Assembly: GCF_022539315.1 (NCBI RefSeq)
Contig: NC_066316.1
Span: forward strand, 12,269,108-12,333,107
Origin: Serinus canaria
Lineage: Eukaryota > Chordata > Aves > Passeriformes > Fringillidae
Direction: 5' to 3'
Length of the DNA: 64,000 nucleotides
Part shown: positions 10,661-24,900 of the stretch, one piece after another
Position numbering within the stretch: position 1 is the first letter of the stretch
How the letters are laid out: every line of letters begins with the position of its first letter
Notes under the pieces: generated by a model
Told to the model about the DNA's origin: nothing
The model's database searches: none
The model's input: only the letters and a program-made list of their open reading frames with translations
Program-made: the position numbers and the translations under genes

Positions 10661-13600
10661 CTTTGTTGCTACACTGACACACACCACAGATGGTTTCTAC
10701 ATCTGAGCCAGATTCTGTCTCATTTAATTTTTTTTTCCTCTTAACTTTTTCTCCTTCATTTCCTATTCCTCCAAACTGATGCACTTTCGCTCCCGTTCTG
10801 TTTGCAGCTTTTGTGTGTCACATTCTGCTCTTATTGCAGTGGTAAAAACCTGGTGGGCTTGGCATGACACCAGTGTAGCTGGTCAGACTGCTGCCCTGGC
10901 TGCTCAGCTTTTGGGCTTTTGGGGTTACCAGCATCCCAAGGGTGCATCCTTGGCTGGGTGCTCCTGCCCCTGCAGCAGTGCTGCCTTTGGAGCTGCTGGC
11001 TGGGTTGCACACTCAGTGACTCCCTAAAGTCAGAGCACAAAACTCAAATCTGCATGTTCAGAGACGCCTGCAGATCTTGGAGAGGCAGAAACACTGAGGG
11101 GGAGGTGGTGAGCAGAGTTCCAGCAGTAACCTCTTACCTAACTGAAGTCACAGCAGCAAATCTGGCTGTAGCCTACGCTGCTGTCTCCATTCTCTCTGCT
11201 TCCATTGTTTGTCAATTTATTTCCCTTATTTCCTAAAGAAAAGAAAGCCTGAGCATCTCTTTATTTCAGCTTCTTTTCCCCAGAAATGTAGTCACATAAA
11301 TGGGGCTACTGAGAAAGAAGTAGAAATGCATTCACACCTAGTTACATTATACAGTTATATTTCTGTTTCTATTTGTATTCCAGATGCTTTATCATGACTC
11401 CCTCCTTCAGTTCTATTTCCTTTTAACTCCCTGTTAAGGTTTTCTTTACTCTGCAAGCCAGTAGTATACCAAAGGTTATACTGAGTTCATGGTGGGATAG
11501 AGACCTCAGTCAGTTAAATGTCATGGTTTCTTCTAGTAAATCAGAAACAAGCATATTTTCAGTCCCTTGAGATTACACTGTCAGATCACAAATATTCAAA
11601 CCTACTACTGTTAGCCGATTAGAAGATGAGCAATTACAACAGCTTTGCCCCAAAAGCCCCACCACCCCAGCCTTAAAACCCACTTAAAAGCCTTTATTAA
11701 CTACAAAAATACTTCAATGATTTAACAGATGAAAATAGTAACAAGTACCAAAAGACCAGATGATGCTTTCGGTTATATCACATAATTGAGTTTAAAAACT
11801 GGAGAGGAGCCAATTCTATAAAGTAGGAGTAAAGCAGGCTGATAACATTATGGCTCAAAGGGAAGAATGGCTTTCATCAATTCTACTTTTCTGCAGAGTC
11901 CTGGCTTTTTTCTGCTGCTAGCCTTAAGTGCCTAATTGTTCAACTCGGTTTCCTGACAGATTCAGCTTTCCCTTATCCCCATGTGCACTTCCAGGGCTCT
12001 TTACACAGAAAAATAACAGTTTACCAAGCTATGCAACATTCATGAACTTTACACATTACTTTTCATTAGACCCTTTTATTAGATGACGTTCCCAATATGT
12101 GGTGGCTGGAATAAAATAATTCAGAGCCCATAAGTATTGCCAATGAGCCTTCTATGACTCTCTACTCAGGCTCCTGGTTGTACTTAATCAGTGCAAGTGG
12201 CCGTGGAAAATAAAAACCTCTTCTTTTCCTGCAAGAGAAGAAGGAAGAGCAGCAGAGTAACCTGTAATTCCTGCATTGATTTGCAGGGCACAGTGATTTA
12301 GTGAGCAGGCAGGGCTTGCCACAATTATCTGTTCCTACCTTTTCACTGCTCTTTGCAGGGCTGGTTGTCTTTAGCTTTGCTGGGACCATGGATTCAGGAA
12401 TAAATATGAAATGAAGTTGCATACAGGAGTTCACACTCCTTGGAGCATATTTCAGGCTCTCAAGCACATCACATTGCATCAGTTTCTCTGGAGCTCTTGT
12501 TTCAGGCCCTCAGGCAGATAACATTGCATCAGTTTCATACTTTAAAGCTTAAAGCTTTCTGTAAGGGCAAGAAACTTGGCATTTCTTTTTCATGAAAATG
12601 CAGAACCTGATGTAATTGTATGGCACTGTGAGCTGGAGCCCAGAATAACTGCATTGTACTGCCTTGACCATAAAATTGCTGAAGGATTTGCAGTATTCCC
12701 TGAAAGTTCCTGCAGAAGAACAGCTCTACCAGAGCAAGAGCTAACAGGACTGTAAGTCATTCAAACGGTGCAGGGGCTGCAAAAAACTGGGCAGTGTCTC
12801 CTGTGTGCACCCACTGTGTCAGCTCAGATGCTCCTGAAGCATTTCAAGGAGGCCCAGAGTGGCAGCCATGGGATGGTCCCATCTTCACCAGGGAAGTTCC
12901 TTAGGGGTCCTGGGGGGCTTTGTCCTGTCATGCTCTGTGACAGCACTGAGGATAAAAGCAGAGCCACGCCACCCCAGAGAGCCCAAGCCTTCCTCTGCAA
13001 TATTCCTATGGAAACTTGGAATGCCTGGATGCTGTTCTGGGCACACCCAGAGGTTCCAGCTCTCTGGCACGTTCAGTGAAGCAAGAGATGAAAGGTTCCC
13101 AGGAACACAATATTCCCTCTCCTTTGTCTTTGTGTGATGCTGACAAATGCAGTCACCCATCAAGGAAGCACTCACCAAAGCACGGGGTTTTTGGTGGGTT
13201 GTTTTTTTTTTTTTTTGTATTTAGAAACTCTTTCAGATTCCAACCTGCTCTTGATGAGTGCTGACAGCTTGACTTTGCCAAAACTGATATTCAGATTCTT
13301 AAACTATTATCTTTATTTGACTCTGCATTGCACAGAGTAATTTCAGTTTAATTATTTCCAAGATGTAGATTAAAGAAATTGTAAGGGGTAATATGTCAAA
13401 CACAAGGTGGATTCTTCATCACCCAGGAAAGAAATGTCAATTTTATGGGTGGGAAAAGTAATTTGATTTAACATTTTGCCAAACAGGTCTAATTCTCTTA
13501 ATACTTTACTTCTATAGAATAAACTTTGAAAAAATAATATTCCTCTACAGTAAATACCTGATGCTTATTTCTGTTTTATTATTTGCTAGGAAAAATTACT

Positions 13601-16600
13601 TGTTAGGTCTTCCAACATGTTAGTTCATAATATGGTTCAAACTATGTTTTCTGTAAGGGTGCTGCACAACTTGTGCCAAAATAATTTGGAGATGGAGCTG
13701 GTAACCAATCTATGTGTCAGACAAAGCAAATAAATGTAGTTAACACGTGAAAATTACTTACACAATGAGTCCAAACATGTTTTCTAAGGGTTGCATTTTA
13801 TAGACAAAGGAAATTCTTGGAGCAAGTATTTTTAATTTTCAGGTAGCTTCCACTGGACAGAGAGAATCTCTTGTTCTTTGGATTTGCTAGGCCTGCCCTG
13901 TGTTCCATGAGGAGAATTTAATAAATAACAACACAATAAAGCAGAATTTGCTGGTTAAATACACTGAGATACATCCTGGGAATAAATCTCACACACCAAA
14001 AAAAAAAAGAATTGAGCACCAGCAAATAGCAAATTTGAAAATGCTCTCTGAGAGATGCTAATATGAATCTCTAGATTGAGAGAATGTGATTGCATGCATC
14101 TGATACCTCTTAGTCCTTAATTGCATTCAATTAAATCAGTTGTTCAGGAGCTCACTATCCCTTCTCAGATTCTCAGACAGCTGCTGCATAAATTCTAATA
14201 GGTCTGAGCTCATAAGAAATTTGTTAGTCTCATGCTTGTCAAAAGCATCAAAACTTATAAAAGTATTCTGGTAGATAATTCCTAGCAGTAGAAAGCTTTT
14301 CCCTCTCAGAAACCTGTGTGATGGTCATGAATACCTGCTGTAATTTTGTGACTATTGGTGCTACATTTGCTTGTCTTGCCTAACTGGGCCTTCTTCCAGT
14401 CTTTAAGTAGACTGAGATTCTGGAAAGTTTTTTATGTTGTTGTTGTTATTTTCTTTTTGGTTGGTTTTCTTTTCCTCAAAAGAATCAGGAGATTTTTTTT
14501 TTTTAATTTTTACTTTTTTTGTTTGGAAAAAAAAATTATTCCAGAGGCACTGGGAAAAAAGCTCCCATTTTCTCAAGTAGCAAGGTCTGTGTTATAAAAA
14601 TTGAGCAGGGAACTAGAGCCATGAGTCTGCTCCCTTAACCTTTGTTTAAAGCTGCAACTTCTGCAAGCAGAGCAGGAGAAGATGGACCTTGAAATACAGT
14701 ATGAGATGCTGCAAAGCCCTGTGGACTTGGCACATAACATAAAACTATTTTATTCTTTCATAAGACAGCAAAACTTCTTAGATCTGCAAATCCTGCACCT
14801 TCACCCAGCTTTCTGCTCTTGGTGGGATGGTGGATGTCCAAATTGTGCCCTAGGGTGGAGGTGGGACATGGCTGGACCAAAGAGTTCTGCATCTCTTTGG
14901 GATCTCACAGTCACAGGCTGTGCACTTGTTACTCTTCTTCTAAACAGTTTTTGTCTTCTTGCAATAAATCTGTGAATTTTAGGGAAATCTGGTTTAACTT
15001 TACCTAAAGACTTTCTTTTCCCATGAACTGTCTCAGAGTTAAGCTACATTTCTCCCCCTGATTTTCAGCATTCTTGTATTTTTCACTCTGGTTATTTCAG
15101 GTCTTTTCATGACCCCAGTTTTGAGGCACCAGTAGTAGTATTGTTGGTCTAAGAGGGTGATAAGGAGAAAAAATAGGTTTTATCAGATAGACATGGAAAA
15201 ACAGGTCACCTTTCAGCCAATTAAAAACTGACCAAGAGTTTTAATGAAATAGTACTTTAGATTTTCTTTGAGAGCATAAGATGACTTCAAACAAGCTGTG
15301 GTTTTGGTCACTCATGAATTTGAACAGCCTAAAGAATCTTGAGCCATCCTGCACAGTAACCCCTGTCATCCCAAAGGTTCATTTTCCACTGCAGGATGAT
15401 AATTTTCCCTTTTCTCCTCTGTGTTCACTCACACTATTATCTGGCATCCCTTTACCACAATTCTATCCTCTTTGCTGGATTCTCTTCCTCCTCTAGACTA
15501 AAAATAAGCTCAGTCCCTATACCTGATTTGCCTTTGCTTCTTGACCTGATAAAAGTATACTCAAGGTCAGCAATAAATTAATTTTTACACAATATTATTT
15601 TAGCTTTATTCTTTCAAAATTATGTTCAAATGGGTGCTTCTTTTGCTGCTTCCTTTCTCTTGCTTTTATTCTCTCCTCAGCCCTGAGGTCAGTGTGCTTC
15701 CATAGAGTGCCTTCATCTCTCTGCCCACAGACAATGCTCCACTGCAATTCAGCAGCTCCAAACATTTACATTTAAAAACCATGAATGCTCAGGGAGACAG
15801 AATGGCTTTCAGCAAGAGAAGCACCACCAGAAACTAAAGATTTTTGTCTACACAAGAGATGCAGCACCAATTTAAATGTCTCATGTGCTCTTGCAGCCGT
15901 TGTGCCTCAGCCCTGACCTTCCAGACTGGATTTTGCAGCTAATGGACCTCATGATAGCTTTTGATTTTCCCAGGGTGTCTGGAGGTGGCTATCTCACAGC
16001 CCATGCCAGGAATCAATCTCTCAGTCTTTACAAAGCCTAATGGCTCACAAGCACTTGACTTCCAGCTGTAGGAATATGATATTTTAAACTGCTGCCTTTC
16101 TTGTCCTTTCAGATTCTTACCCCAACCAGTTGAATGTCTGTCCAATTAATCCACAAAACACAGAGGATGAAAAATTATTAATTTTGGTCCTGCTTGTTTT
16201 GCAGAATCAAGTCCATTTGTCTTATGCTTCAGGCTCTGGACAGTTTAATGAAGTGTAGACATGTGCTAATGACAGGCAGGGAACTGCAGCACTCCTGTTT
16301 GCAGGGCTACTCTCACCTCACTTCAGACTGGGCACACCAACATCCTGTGGCAAGGACTGGAAACTATCACAGGTGAATTACAGAACATTCTGAAGTAGAC
16401 TCTTGAGAGTTTTTGAACAGTGAGAAAAATTGAATTAATATACTACTGGGATTTTGCACATTTTTACCATATGTGATGAAAAGCAGCAAGGAGTATATGG
16501 GACAAGACATGGCTACAGTACCTTACAGAAGAGAGAAAACACATCAGTTGAAGTCCTGAGGCTTTCTCAGTCTGATTCCAGTATTCCAGCCAGTTTGTTG

Positions 16601-16645
16601 AGTTTGTACATCTGTGGTGTCACAATGGTTACAATGAAAACATTT
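10661..16645. other. Long unclassified stretch
   Basis: No gene or recognised transposon. Low-complexity runs include T15 near 13200-13216, an A12-scale run near 13998-14009, and T-rich DNA at 14440-14540. The only structured part I can point to is the 50-bp direct duplication at 12440-12536. Open frames reach about 100 codons on both strands, without domains. Confidence 0.5.
12440..12536. repeat. Direct duplication, 50-bp period
   Basis: Two neighbouring segments with a 50-base period share the phrases TTTCAGGC-C-CTCA and ACATTGCATCAGTTTC. The first runs about 12440-12486 and the second about 12490-12536. A few substitutions separate them, so the duplication is not recent. Confidence 0.8.
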
Positions 16646-16770
16646 TATAAAATATGAGGCATCCTTACAAAAAGAAATGTCTGCATGGGCTAAATTGTGC
16701 TGCTTCTCCAGATGCCATACACCAATCCCAACCTTGTACCAACTTCTTGACACACAAAGATACAGATTGG
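16646..16770 (-). repeat. Unnamed repeat, left copy of inverted pair
   Basis: Reverse-complemented, this segment matches 17884-18012 over about 120 bases with a minority of substitutions. Shared phrases are CAATCTGTA-CTTTGTGTGTC, ACAAGGTTGGGA-TGGTGT, GGCATCTGGAGA-GCAGCACAATT and ATG-CTCATA. Because the similarity is at the nucleotide level, both copies spell a related peptide (LCVKK-x-QGWDWC). The element is not one I can name. It may be an interspersed repeat present twice by chance in opposite orientation, or the ends of one element. Confidence 0.8.
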
Positions 16771-17883
16771 TTTTGAAACAGTGCCAGAAAATCTGACCAG
16801 TCATATATATTTTTTGACCAAGAATTGGTCAAATAGAAGAACTTGTTTTTCAGATGCAATTTAATGTAATAATTTCAGTTTGCTACTGTTTGCTCTTAAA
16901 TTTTGCTGAAGTGAAGCATTGCCTGGCAGGAGTTATTTGGATAGCAGGTAACAGGGGTTTAGATTGGGAAGCAGAAGTTAGTAGGGGACCACTTTTACTA
17001 ACCTTTTCAGAAGCTCTCCAAGGAGATATTCTCTCCACATAGGAAGCAGCTTGCTCTTGGCAGAACTGCCAGCAAAGTGTTGTGCTGCAATCACAGCTCT
17101 TGGATTAAAAAAGAGGACAGATTTAAAGCTCTGAGTCACACGAAGAGGGCTGCATCCCTGCACATTTTTTTCTGGCCACTTGTATTTGTGAATAGCACAA
17201 ACTGCACAGCCTTGCCCCAAAAGATGGTGTGGGACTCATTCAGGATTGCCAGGCACTTTGCTCTTTTTCACAAGCTGAAGAATGGTTTGAACTCCAGCAG
17301 GGACCATCATCAGCAGTCACTTGTGGACACTCTTAACAGAAAGTCTGTTGTACTTGGCAAGGCAGGAGTCAGCACGGGCTCTCCTCCCATCCTGCTGCCA
17401 GAAGCAGTTTTCCCTTACCTTCCCACCCTGGTTACCAGCCCAAGGCAGAGGCCTGAAAGGTGAAGGACTTAAAATGACCAGGAGAAATAAAATACTCCTA
17501 ATCTGGGTCTGCTTTACCAGGCTTGTCCCCTGAAGAGTCAGAAGTCAGCTAGTTAGGCACTGAGAGTGATGCTTTAGAAGGGAAGAGAAGTTCTTCTGTA
17601 AGAATTATTGCCACTGGCATGGGGCGATTTATCTTCCCCAAAGCTCTATAGGAGCTCTGCCCTCACAGAAGCATCCAGGATGCAAAAATCTGACAAGAAG
17701 GTGCAATGATTTGTTAAAAGTCCTTGCAAGGAGGCCTGATCTGCCTCACAGCCACTCTCCACTTGCCCCTGGATGGTATTCCCTAGAAGGGAATGTCAAA
17801 AGGATGTCAAGTGTTTTACCTTGCTGCATGAGTGACATGCATCAAGCAGTAAGAGAACAAATACTTGCAGTAAGAGTACAAAC
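16771..17883. other. Segment between inverted repeat copies
   Basis: About 1.1 kb. A - strand acceptor/donor-like pair brackets 17419-17452, but the segment is only 34 bases. An open frame of 128 codons runs on + at 17077-17463 without a recognisable domain. I see no transposase-like motif. Confidence 0.4.
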
Positions 17884-18012
17884 ACAATCTGTACCTTTGT
17901 GTGTCAAAAAGTTTATACAAGGTTGGGACTGGTGTGTGGCATCTGGAGAGGCAGCACAATTGAGCCCATTCAGTTTTTTTATTTTTGTAAGTATGTCTCA
18001 TAAATTATAAAG
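17884..18012 (+). repeat. Unnamed repeat, right copy of inverted pair
   Basis: Inverted partner of 16646-16770. It carries the same phrases in forward orientation and ends in a TCTCATAAATTATAA stretch that matches the outer end of the other copy. Together the pair encloses about 1.37 kb. Flanking target duplications were looked for and not seen. Confidence 0.8.
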
Positions 18013-18390
18013 AGTAAAAATACTTGGAGCAGCAGAAACCCTGCAAGAGTTGCCCACTTTTCCTCTTCTGGGAGACAATATCACCCCTGACAGTAAATAA
18101 AAATCACCTCCCCCTCATCTCCTCCTCCATATCTGCTCTCCTACCCTGAGCTCTCCTCCTTTCTAGCTTTCCTATTGACGAGGATTTTTTTAAACTTTCC
18201 TTATAAAACCCAAAGACTGACCTGCTTCGGTGCCCTCACAATGAAACGAAGGCTATGATGATAAAATTATACCTTTTAGGAAGTTTGGAGAGATAACTTT
18301 CACAGTTAAAATGCAATTGCAGCTTGTTACTTAGTTACCTGATACCTTCCCCACATTCCTTGACCAGTGGCAGGTGAGAAACAGCAGAAG

Positions 18391-18905
18391 CACAGAATTG
18401 TGCAGATTGGGAAAGATCTATAGGATCATCGAGTCCAACACTAACTGAGCAGTGCCAAGCCCATCACTAAACCATGTCCTGAGTGCTGCACAGACTTCCA
18501 GGGATGGTGACTCAACCATTTCTCTGCATAGTCTGTTCCAATATTTTACAGCCCTTTTGGTGAATAAATCTGTCCCAATATCCAACCTGAACCTTCCCTA
18601 GCACAACTTGAGGCTGCTTCCTCTCCTCCCGTGACTTGTTACTTGAAATAAGAGCTCAACACCCATCTGGCTTAAACATCCTTTCAGGGAGTTGTAGAGA
18701 GTGATAAGGTCACCCCAAGCCTTCTTTTCTCCAGGCCAAACACCCCCAGCTCCCTCAGCTGCTCCTCATCAGACTTGTGTCCCAGACCTTTCACCAGTTC
18801 CACTCTCCTTCTCTGGACATGCTCCAGCACCTCAATGCCTTCCTTGCAGTGAGAGGGCCAGAACTGGACACAGGATTTGAGGTGTGGCATCCCTGGTACA
18901 GATTT
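18391..18905 (-). mobile_element. CR1 LINE 3' fragment with ORF2 C-terminus
   Basis: On the - strand, 18890-18684 translates to the conserved end region of CR1 ORF2: [20 protein letters not shown], then [15 protein letters not shown] and [17 protein letters not shown]. This is the stretch just downstream of the reverse-transcriptase palm and thumb. After a frame break the remaining 3' part runs to about 18391. The 5' truncation is near 18905. Beyond it the sequence no longer resembles CR1. More diverged than the other copies, so probably an older subfamily. Confidence 0.92.
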
Positions 18906-21900
18906 CCTGCTGGGTCCCAGTGAGGATGATGTTCAGGGAACACCTGCTGTGGGACCTCCTGCTCTTTTTGGGGTACGTGGCCAAAGAGCACCGAGGGACG
19001 CTGGTTTCTGCCTTGCTTCTCTCCTGCCAACTGCCAAGTGTATTTTTGGCAGTGTGTTTCCCTGAGCCTGCCAGCTTCACTCTTCCTGAGATCCTAATAA
19101 GTGCTGGCTTCTGCTCTGGGGCCATGGCTTGTGCTTCCAGGCTGATTCTGCTTGTCTGCTGGAGCCTGACTGCAGGGAAATGCATCCCGCTGCCTCCATG
19201 GCAGGTTGACAGTTTTTCAAGCACTCCTTGAACCTGATCCAGACAGAGCTCACCAAGGGGACAGCTCACACTGCTCCTGCCAGCAAGGAGAATCCAGAGT
19301 GTTTCTTGCACCCTGGGTCAGATCTCTCCTGGGCAGTGAAGTCCTTCTGCTTCCCCCAGGACAGAGAAAGAAAGATCTGCACCCATGTGAGGGGTAGCAA
19401 GGGACTGCAAGAAGACAGAACTTCTGTAATTCCTGCTGCCACTGCTGACATGCAGCAGGTTGAGCTGGCAGGAATGGCATTGGAAAGGTAGGAAGGCTAC
19501 CTTTTCAAAAAGGTAGGAAAGAAAAGGCAGAAAAGGCTGAGGGGAAGAAGATGAGAAAGTGAAAGATGTGGAAGTGCCCCATCTTCTTCCCCACACTCTG
19601 GACATCTGGGATCAGAAGACATCAGGGCAACCAAAGAGCTGCTCATTACTATTTTTGTTCTGCTAGGCTTTCAGTGCATTTGTGCTGCTGCAGCAAAGGT
19701 GACCTGAAGAAAAAAACCACTGAATCCTCTCTAACAACCTGTGATCTTTATATCTGTGGCTCGTGTTTTCCTTGTCGAAACTCCCAGAGCTTCAGTGCTA
19801 CAGCCCTGGCTCCTGGCCTGTGTGCAGATATGTGTTAGCTGCATTTTCTGTAGCATCCATCATGCACTGCTGCCAGCTCTGCTGTTTTTGCCTGCAGTAT
19901 GGATGTTCCCTGAGAGCTTATCAGGAAAGTACTTGCTGCTTTTTCACTGTTCTCTGTTTGCCTGCATCAGCCCTCTCCTGTATTACACTCTTCCTTCAGT
20001 CTGGTATCACTTGTGCTGGGAAGATTGTGCTGACAACCTACAAGAATTGGATTTCCTTCTATTTTATGATGTCATGTTTTGCTGGATGACAAGTCCTGCA
20101 AATCCATGGCCAGGTTACCTTAGGCTGGACCAGAGGAAGGTTTTCCAGACATCCCTTGCCTCATGACGCAGCTGCCATATTCAAAATGCAGTGATGTGCA
20201 GCACTTGTGCTCTGCCTAGAACCCCTCCAGAATTCTTGTCCCTGGCTTACAGAAGCACAACCCTTAGCCAAAAATGTCTCAGTCTAGGATCAAATATCCC
20301 AACTCTCTGTTCAGATCTTGCATCTCCTCCTTCATTGAGCTCAGCCCTATTGAGAGGCAGTGTGACCCTTCCCAGCACTAACCTGCTGCAGTGCTGCAGA
20401 GCACAGAGACATTGCTGAGAAATTGTGCTCTCTGCTTCCACGTGCCATAGCCACTGGAGCTGATCATGGGCTCAGGAAGAGTGAAAATGTTATTTATATA
20501 TACTTATAAATGTTATTTATATATATATAAATATATATTTATGTGCTACATTTCACTCATTGCTTCCAGACTCTCCTTTGTGAATGGTAGCCACCAGCAG
20601 AACAGGTGATGGCTGAAGGTAATTCTTTCTCTATGCCCAAAGCTTTTGTGGAGTTTGCTTCCCTTCCCAGCTCTCACTTTGACTGCAGTAATCTCACCTG
20701 TTTCACAGACTGTTGTCCTATGGAGGAGCAGGCAAATCAAAGGGAATCAGCAGAGCACCAGGAAAGCTCAGGTGAAAGTTCAAGTCACCTAAACTGTCAA
20801 GCAAAATAGGCCATGAAATCCTAGAATACCTCAAGGTAGGTAGGGACACACAAGGATCATCAAATCAAACTCCTGGAAAGAGGAGGGGAAAGAGGAGAAA
20901 TTAATATAGTTTGGCACCTGCAACAGATTTCCATATAGAAAAATCAGGGTCCAAAACTCCTATCCATGAGCAGGCTGCTGAGTGACAGATGTTTTGACCT
21001 TGAGCACTGTTTGAACACCCCATGGCTGAAGATTAAATGTAGAAATGTTTATGGGTGGATGCAGATCTTTCTGAAGCACTTGCTGAAACCAGAGGAATCT
21101 GCCAGAGCAACAAAGCCTCTGTGTCTCCATCCTTGAGGATGCCAAGGTACCTCCTGCCTGAGTTGAGGGGAAAGGTCCTTCTGTAGTGACCACTGGTTTG
21201 AAGAGTGCTACCCTGGTGACACCATGCTCTGTCCCTTCTCAGCTCAGGTGCCAGACTGTCATTTTTTTTCTCTGTCCCCTCCCCTTTGCCCCCAGGTGCG
21301 TCCCAGCCTGGTTTTTTTGGCAGAAAACCCTGCAGCAATCACATTTGTTTTGGCAACACCACACGGAGCCTCCTCCCTCCTCCAACCAGCTTGGTGTGGT
21401 TTTCAAATCAGGTCGTGATCCTCTTTCAAGGACAGACTGCTAGGGCAGGGGGTTATTAGCAATTATTTCACAGCTGAGTGCAGTTCATCCACACAATAAC
21501 CACAGCTTTTGTAACCAGGCCTCTTTTCCATGATTTTAAACTAAACTGCTGCACTGGCAATGTTATGAAGATAATGACCTTTAGGGGTTAATCAGATTTT
21601 CTTTTTTATTTTTTTTTTTTTGCTTGGAGCAGGGAAGGGATTTGTTTTATTTCGCTATTCCTGTGTAATGTTGTAATGCATGGCAATTTATAAATACTTC
21701 AGTTGGGAAGTTTGTAGAAAAAAAGGTCATTTTTTAGAACCATTTCCCAGAACAGTAAAGGGTGTATTTTCAGCAGTGAGTAACAAAAGCATCAAGTACA
21801 GAAAACTGAGTTACTTAAGAAGTTTCTCTCCATGTCAAATAAAAAGTGAGTTATTATCATTCTAAAAGTCTCTTGACTGCCAGCAGTGCTTATTTCACCT

Positions 21901-24900
21901 GACAGTAATAGCAGTTTTGTAAATGTAATTTAATTCTATTCAGTCACTTGGATATAGGGCCAGGTCACAAGGAATGCTGAAAACTTTTTGTGCTTCTGAC
22001 AGTCGATAGAATTAAGAGGCATTTATCTCCTTCCAAAATCTGGACCTTGAACTCTCCCACATGCACATTTGCTCCCACTTTTCTTTTTGTGGTAAGGATG
22101 GGCCATCTAACCAGCAACTCCACTGGCTTGAGGAGTGCTAGAAGGACAGCAGTACAATTTAGAGAAAAACAGAGATCTGTAATTAGGAGAAATTGTTGGG
22201 GCCAGGGAGGAAGTTTCCAACAGTTTATGCTTGCATTTAAAGAGTCTGCTTGCTTCAGCAGCACTGATCCTATCAGTTCCTGTTTTGTAGATTTTGGAAT
22301 CTGAGTGTTATTCTTAACAGGTAATTTAAATTTATATTCCTGGAATTCATGTCCTTGTAATGAGAGGTGAGATGTTATTGATGATACCTTCTAGCCACAA
22401 CTCTGAGTTTGAGGATTACTCCCCAGCACAGATGTCTGTCCCCTGAAAAAACAGATAAAATGTTAGTGAGGATGGGTGGCTGCTTATAGGAGAAAGGGGG
22501 AAAAAAAGAGATCCAGGGTGAAGGACTTGGCATTTTTTCATTTAGTTTGTTGTAGAGTTGTTCCAAACAGAAATTTTTCCATGATGCATTTTTCTCTACA
22601 CATTACCTAGGGACTACCTCTCAATAAAAGAGTGATCTTTGACTGCACCCTGGGATAGTGGTGAGCTGGGAAGGAAACAGCTGGGAGAATGAACTATTTA
22701 TTCCTACCTCTGAAGAAGTTCCTATTTTATCCCTCTGGCTGGGGATCTCCTCAGTTCATTTGGGCCAAATTGAGAATTGGGTATGTCCCTTCAGGGAAAA
22801 CATCACTAGCATATGGAACAAGGAGTTCTGAAAAACACGTGTGATATTTCAGTCATTTTTAGTTTAATTTCTGTGTTTGTCTGCTTGTCTGTGTTTCTCA
22901 GTAAATGGGAGAGACCCACATCCAGTCTGGTAGGAGTGGCTCTTATAATTGTATTTTTCCTTCCTGTAGCAGTCCCATCATTCTCTTGTACAGCTGAAAT
23001 GTGGAAGCACACGAGGAAGGCAACCAGGACAAGTGCGAATAAATAATTTTCATCCAGTGCACACATGGTAGTTACTGTGTTTTCAGCACACCAAAAAGGC
23101 TGGTAGGGTTATTTTATGGACAAAATCAAATGAGTACATAAAGTCACAGCTCAGGTGGCAACAGAAATAGAGCCCTTGGTTTATTTTTTTAGGTCTGCTT
23201 ATGAATTTGGCGTTTTCTGAACTCCTCAGAACAGTTTTGTGACGCAGGTTCCTGATCTTGTTTTGTAACAGAATTTCCATGTGATGTGGTGAAAAAGACA
23301 GACTGTCCCACTTAAAAGGAAAAGGTTACTGATCTCCCCCTATAGGTGTTGCCCAGACTGTTCATCCCTGGGCTGCTTAGGTGTTATTTTGAGGTGGTTT
23401 CTACTAGACACAAAGCATTGTGACTTCACTGAGAAGAGCATGCACTCAGAAAGGGATGCTGCTCAAGTTTTGCTGAGAGACGGAGAACACAACAGTTTTA
23501 GCAGGACCACATTTACCCCACCAACCAATATTCAGCTAAACAAAACCAAGACACTTCACTGATTTCTCTGAATTGTGTGTATTAGTGAACTGACAGAATT
23601 TCTAAGCACTCTTACTTGTTTTGATATCTTGTCTTAGTTATAACTTTTACCATTTAAAAAGCAAAGTCAAATTATTAACCATCAAAACCAAAGCAAGAAG
23701 CATGCCTGTGCTGTAGCTAAATACAAATACTGAGTTGTTCATTCCCACTGATTGCTTAAAGACAAAGGAGGTAGATAATACAGAATATAGATTATTTATA
23801 TGCCATTTGTTTCTTCTGTCTGCTCAAGCTGTTTGTTCCAATGCAACACCTCTTGATGAGGAGTCCTATAAACAGCAAACATCCTGTGGGATGGAAATTG
23901 GATTTTTGCTTTTGGTTTGTTTTTTTTTTTTTTTCACTCTTCCTTGGTTTGTGGGCATGAGTGGAGAAGGAGAAATTTTAAATAGAAAAATCCTTCCAGA
24001 GGAGTAAGGTAAGATCAGATTTCAATTCACTGATTTCAGTGCAGTTCCTTTCCAGTATCCTTGATGCCACAGTCTCCTTCTCTCACAAACTCAATCCCTC
24101 CATATCCCTTCCCACACCCAGACCCTGATTTTATCCCGTGCTCTGCTTGATGCCAATAGTTTTCATCCTCAATGTCTAATTTTCAGATTCAGATTTGACC
24201 AGAACCAATTTTTTCTTTCTTGCACACAAACAGAAAATAAGCCAAAGCAAAATGGATTTGCAGTCTCAAATTGCCCAGCTTCCTAAAAGCCCCTTCTGCA
24301 GAGATGCATGGTGTCAGCGTGTGTGGAACACCAGCTGTCTGAGGCTCCCAAGAAATTTTGGGAAATAACTCACAAGGGCATGCTGGCAGAAAATCTGGGG
24401 CTGAGGGCATCCTCTGCAAAGATTGAATTCTGGATTATTTAATGTGCCCTGCTGGATCTTTCAAGTTTCAAAAGTTTCAACGCCATGCTAGTGGATTTCA
24501 TCTTAAACACTGGAGCAAACCTTCTGCTACAGTCTATTCTTTCTGAAAAGCCTGACATAACAAGTTCCTGCCACAGCATAAGGAAGATGATACCAAAGTC
24601 CCTTTGCAGCAGTAAATATTGCAGCCACAGCAGACGAGAGCCAGCAATTGAACTTTGCTCTTTTCTGCAATGACACAAATCTGGTCAACTTGGCTTGATC
24701 AATTACTCGAGATGCAAGGTAGTACCAGAGAAAGCAGGACATAATGTTTTAAATATTAGTATTACATGTTATGAAGTAGTCTTGTTAAAAGTAAAGATTT
24801 TGTGATAGGGTTATTTGAATTGAAAAGCCAGAATCTGGCTTTTAGGCTCTGGAGTTGGCACGCATATGTCCTGCAGTGAGGGAATAAAATCATCTTGCTC

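Noticed and set aside
17419..17452. A - strand segment of 34 nt between a good acceptor and a GTAAGG donor
   Set aside because: Too short to show coding character. Many similar site pairs occur by chance in 64 kb.
18832..19311. 159-codon - strand open frame overlapping the CR1 copy
   Set aside because: Its end runs through the CR1 copy in the wrong frame for ORF2, and the rest has no domain. Probably a chance frame in GC-richer DNA.
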